A DNA stretch of 64,000 bases. Origin: Terriglobales bacterium. GTDB taxonomy: Bacteria > Acidobacteriota > Terriglobia > Terriglobales > Acidobacteriaceae. Of the stretch, positions 1-8,614 are shown one piece after another. Within the stretch, counting starts at the first letter, position 1, and the number at the start of each line of letters is the position of its first letter. The stretch spans positions 186,001 through 250,000 of the forward strand of contig JAICWP010000002.1 of assembly GCA_025934735.1 (NCBI GenBank), in the 5' to 3' direction. The translations under genes and the position numbers were made by a program. The notes under the pieces are model-generated. The model worked only from the letters and a program-made list of their open reading frames with translations. It did no database searches and was not told the origin of the DNA.

Positions 1-597
1 GGCGGAGAGCGGGAGCCCGGCGCTGACCGCGTGCTTGAAAAGGACCATCGTCAGCACGCCCGCCAAGGTGGCGGCCCCCAGCAGCACGGAAGCGCTCCAC
101 GCCCAGCCGCGGCTGCGCCCGCTGGCCAGCATCACCGAGGCCACCGTAAAGCCCTCAGGAATCTTATGCAGGAAAACGGCGATGAAAATTATCCATCCCA
201 GCCAATTGGAAACCAGGAAGCCGGAGGTGATGGCGATTCCGTCAAAAAAAGTATGAATGATGAGACCGAGCAGAACGGACATGCCTTTATGCGCCTGCAC
301 AAACTCCGCGCGGTGCGTTTCTTCGCCAAAATGGAAGTGCGGCGTGACTGTGTGCTCAAAAAAATGGATAAGCAGGTAGCCGAGCAGCACCAGAAAGCCG
401 GCGCTGAAGCCGCGCAGCTGCAGGCTGGCCGGCACCATCTCCACTAGCGACGTGGCCAGCATGAAGCCGGCGCCCAGAGCCATGAAATACTTCAGGTAGC
501 GCTGCTCCCAGTGCCGGCGCGCGACCACCGCGCCCCCTAACACGTTGGCGGCAGCGGCGGTCAGGCCGAGCAGGATGCTGAGGGCGATAGGGTGCAT
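1..597 (-). CDS. ZIP family divalent metal transporter (C-terminus beyond window)
   Basis: Reading the minus strand from an ATG at 597 gives an open frame of 199 codons that runs off the window start. It is a polytopic membrane protein with the hallmark ZIP metal-site motifs HTFFDG and HKIPEG in two successive helices, separated by about 30 residues, and a His-rich loop (HTVTPHFHFGEETH) before them. ZIP proteins import zinc, iron or manganese across the inner membrane; the specific metal cannot be told here. The family is usually about 240-270 residues, so one or two C-terminal helices are missing. Identification rests on motifs I can read; family knowledge supplies the function. Confidence 0.85.
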   Translation of the reverse strand, partial: MHPIALSILLGLTAAAANVLGGAVVARRHWEQRYLKYFMALGAGFMLATSLVEMVPASLQLRGFSAGFLVLLGYLLIHFFEHTVTPHFHFGEETHRAEFVQAHKGMSVLLGLIIHTFFDGIAITSGFLVSNWLGWIIFIAVFLHKIPEGFTVASVMLASGRSRGWAWSASVLLGAATLAGVLTMVLFKHAVSAGLPLSA

Positions 598-601
598 GGT
601 T

Positions 602-645
602 CAGCTGTCGGTTCTCGGTTGTCAGTTCTCAGTTCTCGGTAGTCA
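602..645. repeat. Degenerate 7-bp tandem array, GTTCTCR/GTTGTCA type
   Basis: Units of seven bases of the form GTTCTCG, GTTGTCA, GTTCTCA, GTTCTCG and GTAGTCA follow one another between the ZIP gene and the four-helix-bundle gene. This is the reverse complement of the ACTGAGA-type array at 1055-1102, so the four-helix-bundle gene is bracketed by the same repeat family in opposite orientation. Confidence 0.75.
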
Positions 646-655
646 TGCTGCCTGC

Positions 656-1015
656 TTATTTTGGCTTAATGGAAGCAAGCAGGCCGTTCAGAATTCGGCC
701 CAGTTCCGCGGTCCGTTCAAGTAGACTCCGGCATGCCTCCTGTTCGAGATACTTCAGTTTTTCAGCGATTATGATCTGAGTTTCGACCTCGACAAGCGAA
801 CCGCGTGCCATAGCCAAAAAATGGTGAAATTCCTTAGGCGAAAAACGCGCTTGTCCCTCAGCGATGTTGCTGGGGACGGAAACGGCAGCGCGCCGAAGTT
901 GGTTGCTTAGTCCGTAGAGTTCCTCTCGCGGAAACAGGCGCGTTACCTCATAGATCTCGGTGACCAGATCAATTCCTTTCTGCCACGCAATCAACTCGCG
1001 ATAGGACTGTCCCAT
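656..1015 (-). CDS. Four-helix bundle protein (23S rRNA intervening-sequence type)
   Basis: A 119-residue protein with the family signature YRELIAWQKGIDL near the N-terminus, then GLSNQLRRAAVSVPSNIAEG in the second helix and a helical C-terminal half. This matches the four-helix bundle / S23 (IVP) family, pentameric helical proteins first found encoded in rRNA intervening sequences and now known as stand-alone genes in many phyla. The cellular role is not established. It sits alone between two inverted heptad arrays (602-645 and 1055-1102). The ATG at 1015 follows a GAGAG stretch that may serve as ribosome binding site. Confidence 0.85.
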   Translation of the reverse strand: MGQSYRELIAWQKGIDLVTEIYEVTRLFPREELYGLSNQLRRAAVSVPSNIAEGQARFSPKEFHHFLAMARGSLVEVETQIIIAEKLKYLEQEACRSLLERTAELGRILNGLLASIKPK

Positions 1016-1054
1016 TGCTGCTCTCTCAGCAATCGTACCTAAGAGTCGGCCCCT

Positions 1055-1102
1055 CTGAGAACTGAGAACTGAGAACCGGGAACTGCGAACCGGGAACTGC
1101 CT
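1055..1102. repeat. Degenerate 7-bp tandem array, ACTGAGA type
   Basis: Units ACTGAGA, ACTGAGA, ACCGGGA, ACTGCGA, ACCGGGA and ACTGCC run head to tail between the four-helix-bundle gene and ychF, and touch the ychF stop codon (its TAG reads into the array end). Same family as arrays at 602, 14450, 14690, 58860 and 61660. Confidence 0.75.
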
Positions 1103-2210
1103 ACCCCGAATGCCTAATGTGCATTACATCGCCATCCTGCACAATGTAGTCTTTGCCTTCGAGGCGCAGGGTGCCGCGGGCGCGGGCATTGGCTTCGGAC
1201 CCGGCGTCCAGCAGCGTGTCCCAGTGGATGGTTTCGGCACGGATGAAGTGTTTCTCCAAGTCGGAGTGAATGGCTCCGGCGGCCTCCACCGCGCGGGTGT
1301 TGCGGGCGATGGTCCAGGCGCGGCACTCGTCCTCTCCCACGGTGAAGAAGGAAATCAGGCCCAGCAGTTCGTAAGTCTTGCGCACCAGGCGCACCAGGCC
1401 GCTCTCCTTTAAGCCGTAGCTGGCGAGGAATTCGCCCGCGTCCTCATCGGCCATTTCGGCCAACTCGGCTTCCACCTTGGCGCAGATAGCGATGGCGCCC
1501 GCATTCGGGCGAGCGGCCACTTCGGTGAGTTCATATTTCGCGATGGCGTCCTCCAGTTCGCGGCCCAGGTCGTGAGTTTCGCTGATGTTGAGCACGTAAA
1601 GGATGGGCTTTTCGCTCAAGAACATGAAGCCGCGCACCCGCTTCTTGTCGTCCGGCGTCATGGGCATGTCGCGGAGCGGGTGCTCGCTTTCCACATGAGC
1701 TTTGGCGCGCAGCAGCAGGTCGTGTTCGCGCTCCAGTTCCGGGGAACGCATCCTCTTCAGATCTTTTTCCAGGCGCTCCAGGCGTTTTTCGATCTGGCCC
1801 AAATCGCTAAGGATGAGGTCGAAATCCACGTTCTTGATGTCGCGCAAGGGGTTGATGTCACCTACGTGGGGAATGGAAGGATCGTCGAAGGCGCGCACCA
1901 CGTGCGCGATGGCATCCACTCCTCGGATGTTGGTGACAATGGAGTCGCTCAGTCCTTCTTTCGGATCTCCCGCCGCGGTTTTGGCGGAGGCCACGGGCAT
2001 GGCGGCCACGTCCACGTACTCGACCGAGGCGTGAATCAGCTTGCGCGGGTTGCATTGGGCGGCCAGTCGATCGAGTCGGTCGTCGGGGACTTTGGCAACG
2101 CCGACGTGGGCTTCTCGAGGATTGGGGTGTTCTGAGAGCCGCGCTTTGGTCAGCATGCGGAACAGCGATGATTTGCCTACCTGCGGCAGGCCAATGATTC
2201 CGGTTTTCAT
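1101..2210 (-). CDS. ychF: Redox-regulated ATPase YchF
   Basis: A 369-residue Obg-family P-loop protein. The P-loop GLPQVGKSS lies at residues 7-15 and the variant specificity motif LNISE replaces NKxD, as expected for the ATP-preferring YchF/Ola1 branch. The C-terminal TGS-type domain ends in EGKDYIVQDGDVMHIRHSG. Length and domain order match the family (about 363 residues). YchF binds ribosomes and affects translation and stress responses; this is family knowledge. The usual P-loop is GLPNVGKST, so residue 10 (Gln for Asn) and the final Ser are mild variants. No strong Shine-Dalgarno precedes the ATG at 2210; a repeat array lies directly upstream. Confidence 0.95.
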   Translation of the reverse strand: MKTGIIGLPQVGKSSLFRMLTKARLSEHPNPREAHVGVAKVPDDRLDRLAAQCNPRKLIHASVEYVDVAAMPVASAKTAAGDPKEGLSDSIVTNIRGVDAIAHVVRAFDDPSIPHVGDINPLRDIKNVDFDLILSDLGQIEKRLERLEKDLKRMRSPELEREHDLLLRAKAHVESEHPLRDMPMTPDDKKRVRGFMFLSEKPILYVLNISETHDLGRELEDAIAKYELTEVAARPNAGAIAICAKVEAELAEMADEDAGEFLASYGLKESGLVRLVRKTYELLGLISFFTVGEDECRAWTIARNTRAVEAAGAIHSDLEKHFIRAETIHWDTLLDAGSEANARARGTLRLEGKDYIVQDGDVMHIRHSG

Positions 2211-2213
2211 AAG

Positions 2214-2290
2214 AGAAGTAGTTAGTAGCTGGTAGCAAGTAGTTCGTACCCAATGGCGTTGAGACCAACTACTCGCTACTAACTACCGAC
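2214..2290. repeat. Inverted pair of GTAGTTAGTAGC-type arrays
   Basis: Upstream of ychF, a TAGTTAGTAGC/GGTAGCAAGTAGTT array (about 2218-2249) is followed after some 20 bases by its approximate reverse complement (CAACTACTCGCTACTAACTACC, about 2267-2288). The two halves could fold into an imperfect hairpin in the ychF leader. The same GTAGC/TAGTTAGTAG units recur at 19290-19315 between imuB and imuA. Confidence 0.65.
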
Positions 2291-2348
2291 CACCATTACA
2301 TAATAAATGGAGCGGTTGGAATCTAGGGCGATGCTATGCTGCGACGGT

Positions 2349-3209
2349 ATGCGTTTTCGACCAGGTCCAATTTTCGGCGGAATGCTGATTCTTCTGCCGA
2401 CCGCGCTGTTCGCTGCCGGCCTGCGCTTTCAAGCAGTCAAGCAGGAAACCGTGGAGCAGCGGCTCAAATCGTTTTCCCGCGATAACAGCCAGCGCGAAGC
2501 CATCCTGAAGAACATATTCACGGAAGTGGGCTGCGGGGCGCAGCTCACGGAGGAGCCGGTGAAGCATGTAAAGCAGCCAGATCTCATCTGCGTGTTGCCC
2601 GGCCAAACCGACCAGGTGGTTATTGTGGGAGCGCACTTTGACCACGTGGACGTCGGCGATGGAGTAGTCGACAACTGGAGCGGGGCATCGCTGCTGCCCA
2701 GCCTCTACCAGGGCTTGCTCGCCTACCCCAGGCGGCATACCTTTATTTTCATTGCGTTCACCGGCGAGGAAAAGGGCGAGTTAGGGTCGAAGGCCTACGT
2801 GCAGCGGATGAGTAAGGAAGAGGCAATGCGTACGTCTGCCATGATCAACATGGACACACTGGGACTGGGGCCCACCGAGGTGTGGTTGAGCCACGCCGAT
2901 CCGCGGCTGGCGGCGTTGCTGAGCGCTGTGGCCAAGGCCCTGCAACTGCCCTTGGGCGCAGTCAACGTGGACCAGGTCGGAAGCACGGATTCGGAACAGT
3001 TTGCACGCCGCAAAATTCCCCGCATCACAATTCATTCCGTTACGCAGAAAACCTTGCACATCCTCCACAGTGCTCAGGACAATATAAAGGCCGTTCGCCT
3101 AAATGATTATTACGACAGTTATCGTCTTATCCAGGGGTACCTGGCGTATCTGGACGGGGCGTTGGGAGAGAAAAGCGTCAGCCAGCAGTCAGGTGTGGGG
3201 AATCGGTAG
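2349..3209 (+). CDS. M28 family zinc aminopeptidase-like protein, exported
   Basis: The open frame begins at 2307, but I prefer the ATG at 2349 because it places a positively charged start and hydrophobic segment (FGGMLILLPTALFAAG) as signal peptide. Readable M28 zinc-site motifs are VGAHFDHVD, VDNWSGAS (usually DNASG), FTGEEKGELGS, INMDTLG and HSAQDN. Together these give the His, Asp, Glu, Asp and His ligands. M28 enzymes are co-catalytic two-zinc exopeptidases or glutaminyl cyclases. About 285 residues is short but enough for the catalytic domain; no PA insert is seen. Likely periplasmic. Substrate unknown. Confidence 0.85.
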   Translation: MRFRPGPIFGGMLILLPTALFAAGLRFQAVKQETVEQRLKSFSRDNSQREAILKNIFTEVGCGAQLTEEPVKHVKQPDLICVLPGQTDQVVIVGAHFDHVDVGDGVVDNWSGASLLPSLYQGLLAYPRRHTFIFIAFTGEEKGELGSKAYVQRMSKEEAMRTSAMINMDTLGLGPTEVWLSHADPRLAALLSAVAKALQLPLGAVNVDQVGSTDSEQFARRKIPRITIHSVTQKTLHILHSAQDNIKAVRLNDYYDSYRLIQGYLAYLDGALGEKSVSQQSGVGNR

Positions 3210-3349
3210 CGGTGAAAATCGCAGCGGCCCACGCGAGATTCCCCGCGCCTGGAGGCCCTCGGAATGAAAACCTTGCTTCGCAGGCTGGGATGCGGGCGCC
3301 CGGCGCCCACGCCGCAAGAGTAGCTGTGTCGCCGAGCCCCCAAACCCTG

Positions 3350-3384
3350 ACTCGTGCTAACCGACTCCTGACTCCTGATTCAGC
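3350..3384. repeat. GACTCCT heptad array overlapping the stop of the DUF4149 gene
   Basis: GACTCGT, GACTCCT, GACTCCT and GATTCAG units run into the 3-prime end of the following minus-strand gene, and the stop codon at 3380 is formed in the array. A related GGAGTCA array lies at 5004-5024. Confidence 0.6.
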
Positions 3385-3919
3385 GGCCGCCGTGCATTGC
3401 ACTGGATGAAGCTGGCATGGTGAGGGTGGTGGCCACTCGAGGCTGAACCGCGACGCGGGCGGTCAGGTAAATGAGCGCCAAGCCCAGCAGTAGGACGGCG
3501 CCTTCCAGGCGCGTGGACCAGACGTGCAGGGCGTTGAATTGCACGCGCACGGGATTGTCGGGTGCGACCGCGTCAATTTGCCCCACCGAAAGTCGCAGCG
3601 CGTCCATGCGCGGGATGATGGAGAACTGCAGAACGGCAGTAAGCGCCAGCATGATGTATACCAGGACGTTACGCGTGGCGAGAGGTTGGGCCGAGGCAGC
3701 GGTCAGGCGGGCATAAGCAAACGAAGCCAACACATAGACCAAGCCGGAAACCAGCCCGATCCAGTGCAGCACCTTCAGCGAACGGGTGACCACCAGGCCC
3801 GCCAGATGCGGCGTGGGCAGAATTGTGAACACTGCGGGCGCAACCACGAAGGCGAAGAAAATTATCCCGCCCACCCACACCACCAGCGAGAGCAGCATAA
3901 AAAACCGCAGCAGGGTCAT
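3380..3919 (-). CDS. DUF4149 (TMEM205-like) membrane protein
   Basis: A 179-residue protein with four predicted membrane helices: residues about 5-30 (LLSLVVWVGGIIFFAFVVAP), 50-70, 85-105 and 140-160. The N-terminal VWVGGIIFFAFVVAP and the Leu-His-Trp helix fit DUF4149, a family of small membrane proteins of unknown function. The C-terminal 20 residues are Ser/Ala-rich. AAGGATGG lies a few bases before the ATG at 3919 and can serve as ribosome binding site. It is on the same strand as the MoxR ATPase upstream with a 69-base gap, so the two could be co-transcribed. Confidence 0.8.
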   Translation of the reverse strand: MTLLRFFMLLSLVVWVGGIIFFAFVVAPAVFTILPTPHLAGLVVTRSLKVLHWIGLVSGLVYVLASFAYARLTAASAQPLATRNVLVYIMLALTAVLQFSIIPRMDALRLSVGQIDAVAPDNPVRVQFNALHVWSTRLEGAVLLLGLALIYLTARVAVQPRVATTLTMPASSSAMHGGR

Positions 3920-3988
3920 AGGTGGCCATCCTTGAAGTGGTGCAGCTATTTTACAGGTTTCACAATGTTAAGGAGGGGCTGAGGGGCT

Positions 3989-4942
3989 CTACACAGGGAC
4001 GGCAACTGTGTCCACGATTTCTTTCAGCACCTGCTCGGCCTGCTCGGTTTTCTTCAGCGTGGAGGAGTACACCGCGTTGACCACCACGCGGTGCGCGAAG
4101 ACCGGGACCACCAGCGGTTTGAAGTCTTCGGGGATGCAGAAAGTGCGGCCTTCCATGTAAGCGAGACTTTGGGCGGCTCGATAAAGCATAAGCGCGCCCC
4201 GGGGCGATACCCCCAGGGAAAGATATTCCGACTCGCGAGTGCGCTTTACGATTTCGAGCGTGTAGTTGACCAGCGACTCGTCCACCTGCACGAGGGTGAC
4301 TTGCTGCTGAATGGCGAGCACATCGGCAGCGCTGAGAATGGGCCGCATTTCATCGAGGCGGGCGGCGCCGGCTTGGGAGCGCAGAATGGCTCGCTCGCTG
4401 TCGCCTTCTGGGTAACCCATGCGCACGCGCATGAGAAAACGATCCATCTGCGATTCCGGCAGGGGATAGGTGCCGTGGTGCTCGACTGGGTTCTGCGTGG
4501 CAATAACCAGGAAGGGCTGGGGCAGCGCGTAGGCATGGCCGTCCACGGTAACTTGGCCTTCATTCATGGCTTCCAGCAGGGCGGACTGCGTTTTGGGCGT
4601 GGTGCGGTTGATTTCGTCGGCCAGCAGAACATTGGTGAAGATGGGCCCGTGGCGGAACTCGAACTTCTGTTCCATGGGGGAGTAGATGGAAATGCCCAGC
4701 ACGTCGCTGGGCAGCATGTCGCTGGTGAATTGAACCCGCTGGAAGGTGCAGTCCAGTCCGCGGGCCAATGCCTGGGCCAGGGTGGTTTTGCCCACGCCAG
4801 GCACGCCTTCAATCAGCAGATGGCCGCGGGCGAGGATGGTAACCAAGGCCAGGCGGACTACTTCGTCCTTGCCGCGGATTATGTTGCGCAGGGCGCTCTC
4901 GAGCTGCGCCGCGCGCGAGATGGTGGCCGCCGGAGTGGACAT
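3989..4942 (-). CDS. MoxR-family AAA+ ATPase
   Basis: A 317-residue AAA+ protein with Walker A GVPGVGKTT (about residues 45-53), Walker B LLADEINR (about 105-112), sensor 1 IATQNPVEHHGTYPLPESQMDRF, and a C-terminal AAA lid with SPRGALMLYRAAQ. These are diagnostic for MoxR. The family acts as chaperone or assembly ATPase, usually beside DUF58 and von Willebrand factor A proteins; none of those is in this window, so its partner is unknown. A 219-base gap separates it from the divergent gene at 5162. Confidence 0.93.
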   Translation of the reverse strand: MSTPAATISRAAQLESALRNIIRGKDEVVRLALVTILARGHLLIEGVPGVGKTTLAQALARGLDCTFQRVQFTSDMLPSDVLGISIYSPMEQKFEFRHGPIFTNVLLADEINRTTPKTQSALLEAMNEGQVTVDGHAYALPQPFLVIATQNPVEHHGTYPLPESQMDRFLMRVRMGYPEGDSERAILRSQAGAARLDEMRPILSAADVLAIQQQVTLVQVDESLVNYTLEIVKRTRESEYLSLGVSPRGALMLYRAAQSLAYMEGRTFCIPEDFKPLVVPVFAHRVVVNAVYSSTLKKTEQAEQVLKEIVDTVAVPV

Positions 4943-5161
4943 GGAAAGTTGATTTTACTATGCAAGCCGCGGTTGGCGAGATTACTTGCGGGTGGCAACA
5001 GATACGGAGTCAGGAGTCAGAGAGGCGCGGCTGCGGGCGAGCAGGCCAAGTTTCCGGCGTTCGCTTCTGATTGACCTTGGCTTGCACTCCACCTACCATG
5101 CTCGCAATTCGCACAAGCAGTCCTGCTTTAAGATTCCCTGGGCAAAAGAATTGGAGGAGCT

Positions 5162-5791
5162 ATGAAGATTGCCATACTCGGGGCAGGGAACGTGGGGGGC
5201 GCGCTGGGGAAGCTATGGGCCGGGCGCGGTCACGAGGTTCGCTTTGGAGTTCCTGAACCGAAGTCAGAGAAGGTAACGGCGCTGCTCGCCAGCACAGGCG
5301 GGAAGGCGCAGGCAGGCAGTAATCGGGAAGCAGCCGCCGCCAGCGAGGTTGTGGTTTTATCGGTGCCCTGGCCGGCAGCCGAGAAGGCCATTCGTGATTG
5401 TGGAGATCTCGCCTCGAAGGTGGTGATTGATTGCACCAATCCGCTGCGTTCCGATCTGACAGGCTTGGTTTTGGGGCATACCACCTCGGCGGCGGAGCAG
5501 GTGGCCGCGTGGTCGGGAGCGAAGGTGGTAAAGGCGTTCAACACCATCGGCGCGGGCAACTACGGAAACGCTGAATTCGCGGGCACGCGCGCTGACGGTT
5601 TCTATTGCGGGGATGATGCGGCGGCAAAGGGTAAGGTGAAGCCGCTGATCGCTGACATCGGGCTGAATCCGGTGGATGTGGGCCCCTTGCGCAATGCGCG
5701 CCTTCTGGAGCCTTTGGCCATGCTGTGGATTGATCTGGCCATCAACCAGAAGTGGGGACCAAATCACGCCTTCATGCTGCTGCGACGGTGA
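5162..5791 (+). CDS. NADPH-dependent F420 reductase-like dehydrogenase
   Basis: A 209-residue Rossmann protein starting KIAILGAGNVGGALGKLWA, a GxGNxG dinucleotide fold, followed by VVVLSVPWPAAEKAI, VVIDCTNPL and KAFNTIGAGNYGN. This is the order seen in NADPH:F420 oxidoreductase (Npd/Fno) and the related NAD(P)-binding family that also includes STEAP-like proteins. Many bacterial members have no F420 and unknown hydride acceptor; nothing here proves F420 use. GGAGGAG lies just before the ATG at 5162. Single gene between divergent and convergent neighbours. Confidence 0.8.
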   Translation: MKIAILGAGNVGGALGKLWAGRGHEVRFGVPEPKSEKVTALLASTGGKAQAGSNREAAAASEVVVLSVPWPAAEKAIRDCGDLASKVVIDCTNPLRSDLTGLVLGHTTSAAEQVAAWSGAKVVKAFNTIGAGNYGNAEFAGTRADGFYCGDDAAAKGKVKPLIADIGLNPVDVGPLRNARLLEPLAMLWIDLAINQKWGPNHAFMLLRR

Positions 5792-5905
5792 GGAAAGCAG
5801 GACGGAGCTTGCAGCCTCAGTCTGCATCTCTGGTGGTGCCCGCGAGGGCGAGACGTTGGCTCTACGAAGTTAGCAACTCTCGTTCCTAAGCCATCAGCTT
5901 GCTAG

Positions 5906-6766
5906 TCACTGAAGAAATTCTGCCGGCTGGCCAGTCAGGCGCTCAATGCGCTTGGCGATAGGCGGATGGGTGGAGAACAGGCTGCCGAAATTCATGCCCA
6001 GCAGCGGCTGCACGATGAAGAGATGTGCCGTGGAGGGCGTGGCCACCATGGGAACGCGCCGGGAGTAGGCGTCGAGCTTGCGCAATGCGCTGGCCAGGGC
6101 ATAGGGATTCCCCGTGAAATGGGCGCCAGTGGCGTCGGCCTGGTACTCGCGTGAGCGCGAGACCGCCAATTGGATCAGCATCGCCGCGATGGGGGCCAGG
6201 ATAATCATCAGCAGCGCGCCCAGGCCACCACCTTCGCGGTCATTGTCACGGCCGCCAAAGCCGCCAAAAAGAGCTGCCCAATAACCCATGCGCGCCAGCA
6301 CAGTGATGGCTCCGGCCAGGGTGGCAGCGATCGAACTGATCAGGATGTCGCGGTTGCGCACGTGCCCAAGTTCGTGGGCCAGCACGCCTTCCAGTTCCTC
6401 GTCATTCAGCAGGTCCAGAATGCCCTGCGTGACCGCGACTGAAGCGTGCGAGGGATTGCGCCCGGTGGCGAAGGCGTTGGGCGAGTCGTTCGGAATTACG
6501 TAAATCTTGGGCATAGGCAGGCCGATGCGCTGCGTGAGCCGTTCGACCACGCCGTAAACTCGCGGCAGTTGTTCCCGCGTGACCGGCTGGGCCCGGTACA
6601 TGGCCAGCGAGATCTTGTCGGAATAGAAGTACGAAACAAAGTTCATGACCACTGCGATGGCAAGCGCCGCGAACAGACCGGTTTGGCCGCCGATGTATTC
6701 CCCCACAAAGAGCAAGAACAGAGTGAGAGCGGTTAAGAGTAATGCGGTTTTAAAGGTGTTTCCCAT
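5906..6766 (-). CDS. htpX: Membrane zinc metalloprotease HtpX
   Basis: A 286-residue M48 peptidase with two N-terminal membrane helices (residues 7-45), the zinc motif HELGH with [11 protein letters not shown], a second hydrophobic pair (about 145-200) and the third ligand region [13 protein letters not shown]. Length matches HtpX. In family terms it degrades misfolded inner-membrane proteins together with FtsH. A Gly-rich loop ([14 protein letters not shown]) lies between the helices. Start ATG at 6766 with GGAAAG upstream. Confidence 0.95.
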   Translation of the reverse strand: MGNTFKTALLLTALTLFLLFVGEYIGGQTGLFAALAIAVVMNFVSYFYSDKISLAMYRAQPVTREQLPRVYGVVERLTQRIGLPMPKIYVIPNDSPNAFATGRNPSHASVAVTQGILDLLNDEELEGVLAHELGHVRNRDILISSIAATLAGAITVLARMGYWAALFGGFGGRDNDREGGGLGALLMIILAPIAAMLIQLAVSRSREYQADATGAHFTGNPYALASALRKLDAYSRRVPMVATPSTAHLFIVQPLLGMNFGSLFSTHPPIAKRIERLTGQPAEFLQ

Positions 6767-6884
6767 AAGGCACGCTTTCCACTAGCTACTATGTAGATGC
6801 TACGCCACGGCGCAGGATTCGGGGAAGCGGACGGCCGCAACCGCCGGTGACAGAAATACTTACCCGCAATGCAGAGTTGCTGGG

Positions 6885-6920
6885 AAAAAAAGACTCTCCC
6901 GCCGCGCGGCCGGGAGAGTC
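6885..6920 (-). terminator. Rho-independent terminator after the 6940 gene
   Basis: On the minus strand a 10-bp perfect stem (GACTCTCCCG with CGGGAGAGTC) and a GC-rich loop is followed by seven T residues. It lies 20 bases past the stop of the gene at 6940-7365. Confidence 0.85.
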
Positions 6921-6939
6921 CTGCAGGCGAGGAGAGGAG

Positions 6940-7365
6940 CTAGGCTGCGAAATCGCGACGGCGGCGCCGGCTGGCAGTCGAGCCGTCGTCGGTCATGCCG
7001 GCCGTGGCGGCGATAGCCATTCCCTGGCTGCGGAAGTACAAAGACGGCCATTCATTGGTGAAGCCGAGCAGGTTGGGCAGGGAGGCGACCACGCCGGCAA
7101 AGCCGGTGTCAATTTTAAGGTGCGTGGGGAAGCTGATGACATCGGCTACGCCGCCCGGGTAGTCGGTGATCATGGAATTGGTGACTTCATTGATGCCGCA
7201 GGCCAGAGCGGCAATGGCGGCGCGCTTGTGCCGCTTCCACATCAGGCCGGTCATTAAGAAGAAACCTCCCGCAGTGGCGTAATCAATGATGGCGTGGGTC
7301 TTGGGAGAGATGACTTTGGGAAGACGATTGCTGAGAGCGCGAGCGCCGATCTCGGCGAGTGCCAT
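6940..7365 (-). CDS. Conserved hypothetical small membrane protein
   Basis: A 141-residue protein. An N-terminal segment KVISPKTHAIIDYATAG is followed by two or three weakly hydrophobic helices (FFLMTGLMW, AAIAALACGINEV, FAGVVASLPNLLGF). The C-terminus is Arg-rich (SRRRRRD). The pattern of a THAIIDY start, a lysine/arginine turn and a late PTHLKID motif looks like a conserved membrane family of about 130 residues, but I do not recognise a name or function. AGGTTAGCC before the ATG at 7365 gives a weak ribosome binding site. It ends in its own terminator, so it is an independent unit. Confidence 0.6.
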   Translation of the reverse strand: MALAEIGARALSNRLPKVISPKTHAIIDYATAGGFFLMTGLMWKRHKRAAIAALACGINEVTNSMITDYPGGVADVISFPTHLKIDTGFAGVVASLPNLLGFTNEWPSLYFRSQGMAIAATAGMTDDGSTASRRRRRDFAA

Positions 7366-7727
7366 GGCTAACCTCCGTTTCTCCCCCCAAAGATGCGGCG
7401 CAATAGGCGGGAGTTGGCGAGGCAGAGCTCAACCCGGTGTCGGAGAAGACGAACGCGGAGCAGTGCTGGCCGAAGAGAGTAGCTGGTATCAGACTTGAAG
7501 GTCGCGGTGGTGCACGCGAGATGCTTCGGCGCTGAACCACCTCAGCAAGAGGCCGGCCAACATTCGTACCCGCGGCTGAGTGGGAGAACTATGACCTACC
7601 AGCTAGCAACCTGCGACACCGGAGCAGCCGGCGAAGTTCCACGAACCTTTTCCGAGAGTCACTCGTTTTACGGGAGCACGGGTGATGACCGCAGTGTCTA
7701 CACAGGTGGGGGAAGGAGCCTCCGCCT
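7366..7727. other. Intergenic region between divergent genes, no gene seen
   Basis: About 360 bases between a minus-strand and a plus-strand gene. Short open frames here have no recognisable features. GGAAGGAG at its right end precedes the TonB-like gene. I see no terminator, tRNA or clear repeat. Confidence 0.5.
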
Positions 7728-8465
7728 ATGTTCGAAGATAGCCTGATTGAATCTGCCGGTGTCCTGAAAACAAAACGGCCTGCTGCGACCGCCGCCTCGC
7801 TGCTGTTGCAGGGCATGCTGGTAGCCGTATTGGCGGCCCTGCCCCTGCTCTATACCGAAGCGCTGCCCCTGGCATCGGTCGTGTCGTTGGTCCTTCCTGG
7901 CCCACCTTCCGGCCCTGCGCCGGCAAGGCCGGATTCAAAAAGAAAGGCCGCTTCTCCGCGCGACAGCGACATGATCGGCCACAAGTTGCGCGAGCCGCAA
8001 GCGATTCCTAAGCGCATTGCCAGCATTGAAGAGGACGAAGCGCCGGCGCCGAGTTTGTCGGCGCAAGGACCGGACGTATACGGAAGTACGGGCCCGGGTA
8101 GCGGCAACAACCCGCTGAACACAATCGTGAACCTGACGCCGCTGCCGGTGGTTGCTACGCCATCGGTTTCCGGTCCGCTGCGGGCCTCGGAAGGTGTAGC
8201 GCAGGGGTTTCTGGTGCACGAGGTTAAGCCCGCCTACCCGCCATTGGCTCGGCAGGCGCGAATTCAGGGCTCGGTGATGCTGCAGGCAATTATTGGCAAA
8301 GATGGCCGCATCGAAAATCTGCGCGTGATAAGCGGCCATCCCATGCTGGCGCCGGCCGCGATTGAAGCGGTGAAGCAGTGGCGCTACCGGCCGTATACCT
8401 TGAATCGCGAACCGGTGGAGGTGGAGACGGAGATTACGGTGAACTTTGTGCTGGGAGGCGGATAA
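7728..8465 (+). CDS. TonB-family energy transducer-like protein
   Basis: A 245-residue protein. There is a cytoplasmic N-terminus, one membrane helix (about residues 23-45), a Pro/Ala/Lys-rich linker (about 60-140) and a C-terminal TonB domain (about 165-245). The last has the signature VKPAYPPLARQARIQGSV, VISGHPMLAPAAIEAVKQWRY and ETEITVNFVL. TonB C-terminal domains contact the TonB box of outer-membrane receptors and transmit the proton-motive force with ExbB/ExbD, neither of which is nearby. In this lineage such proteins often occur singly. It could serve the large receptor at 31319, but that is inference. Confidence 0.88.
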   Translation: MFEDSLIESAGVLKTKRPAATAASLLLQGMLVAVLAALPLLYTEALPLASVVSLVLPGPPSGPAPARPDSKRKAASPRDSDMIGHKLREPQAIPKRIASIEEDEAPAPSLSAQGPDVYGSTGPGSGNNPLNTIVNLTPLPVVATPSVSGPLRASEGVAQGFLVHEVKPAYPPLARQARIQGSVMLQAIIGKDGRIENLRVISGHPMLAPAAIEAVKQWRYRPYTLNREPVEVETEITVNFVLGGG

Positions 8466-8614
8466 ACGGCTCAACGCAGAAGTCGCCGAGAAAGCTCAAC
8501 GCAGAGAGCACAGAGGGGAACGATAGAAAAGTCCAGATTCAGCAGCCACCTGTCAGGAATGATGTCCGCTGCCGTTCAGACTTGGACCACTTCCGCGAAC
8601 TCTGCGTTAGTCTT
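8466..8614. repeat. Fragments of the CTCTGTGTCTCTG / CTGCGTT dispersed repeat
   Basis: Between convergent genes lie CTCAACGCAGA twice (about 8471 and 8495), AGAGCACAGAGG, and AACTCTGCGTTAGTC near 8597. These resemble the end pieces (CACAGAGACACAGAGG and TCTGCGTTCATCGGCGGC) of the larger element found inside imuA, imuB and dnaE2, here degenerate and intergenic. No terminator is evident. Confidence 0.45.
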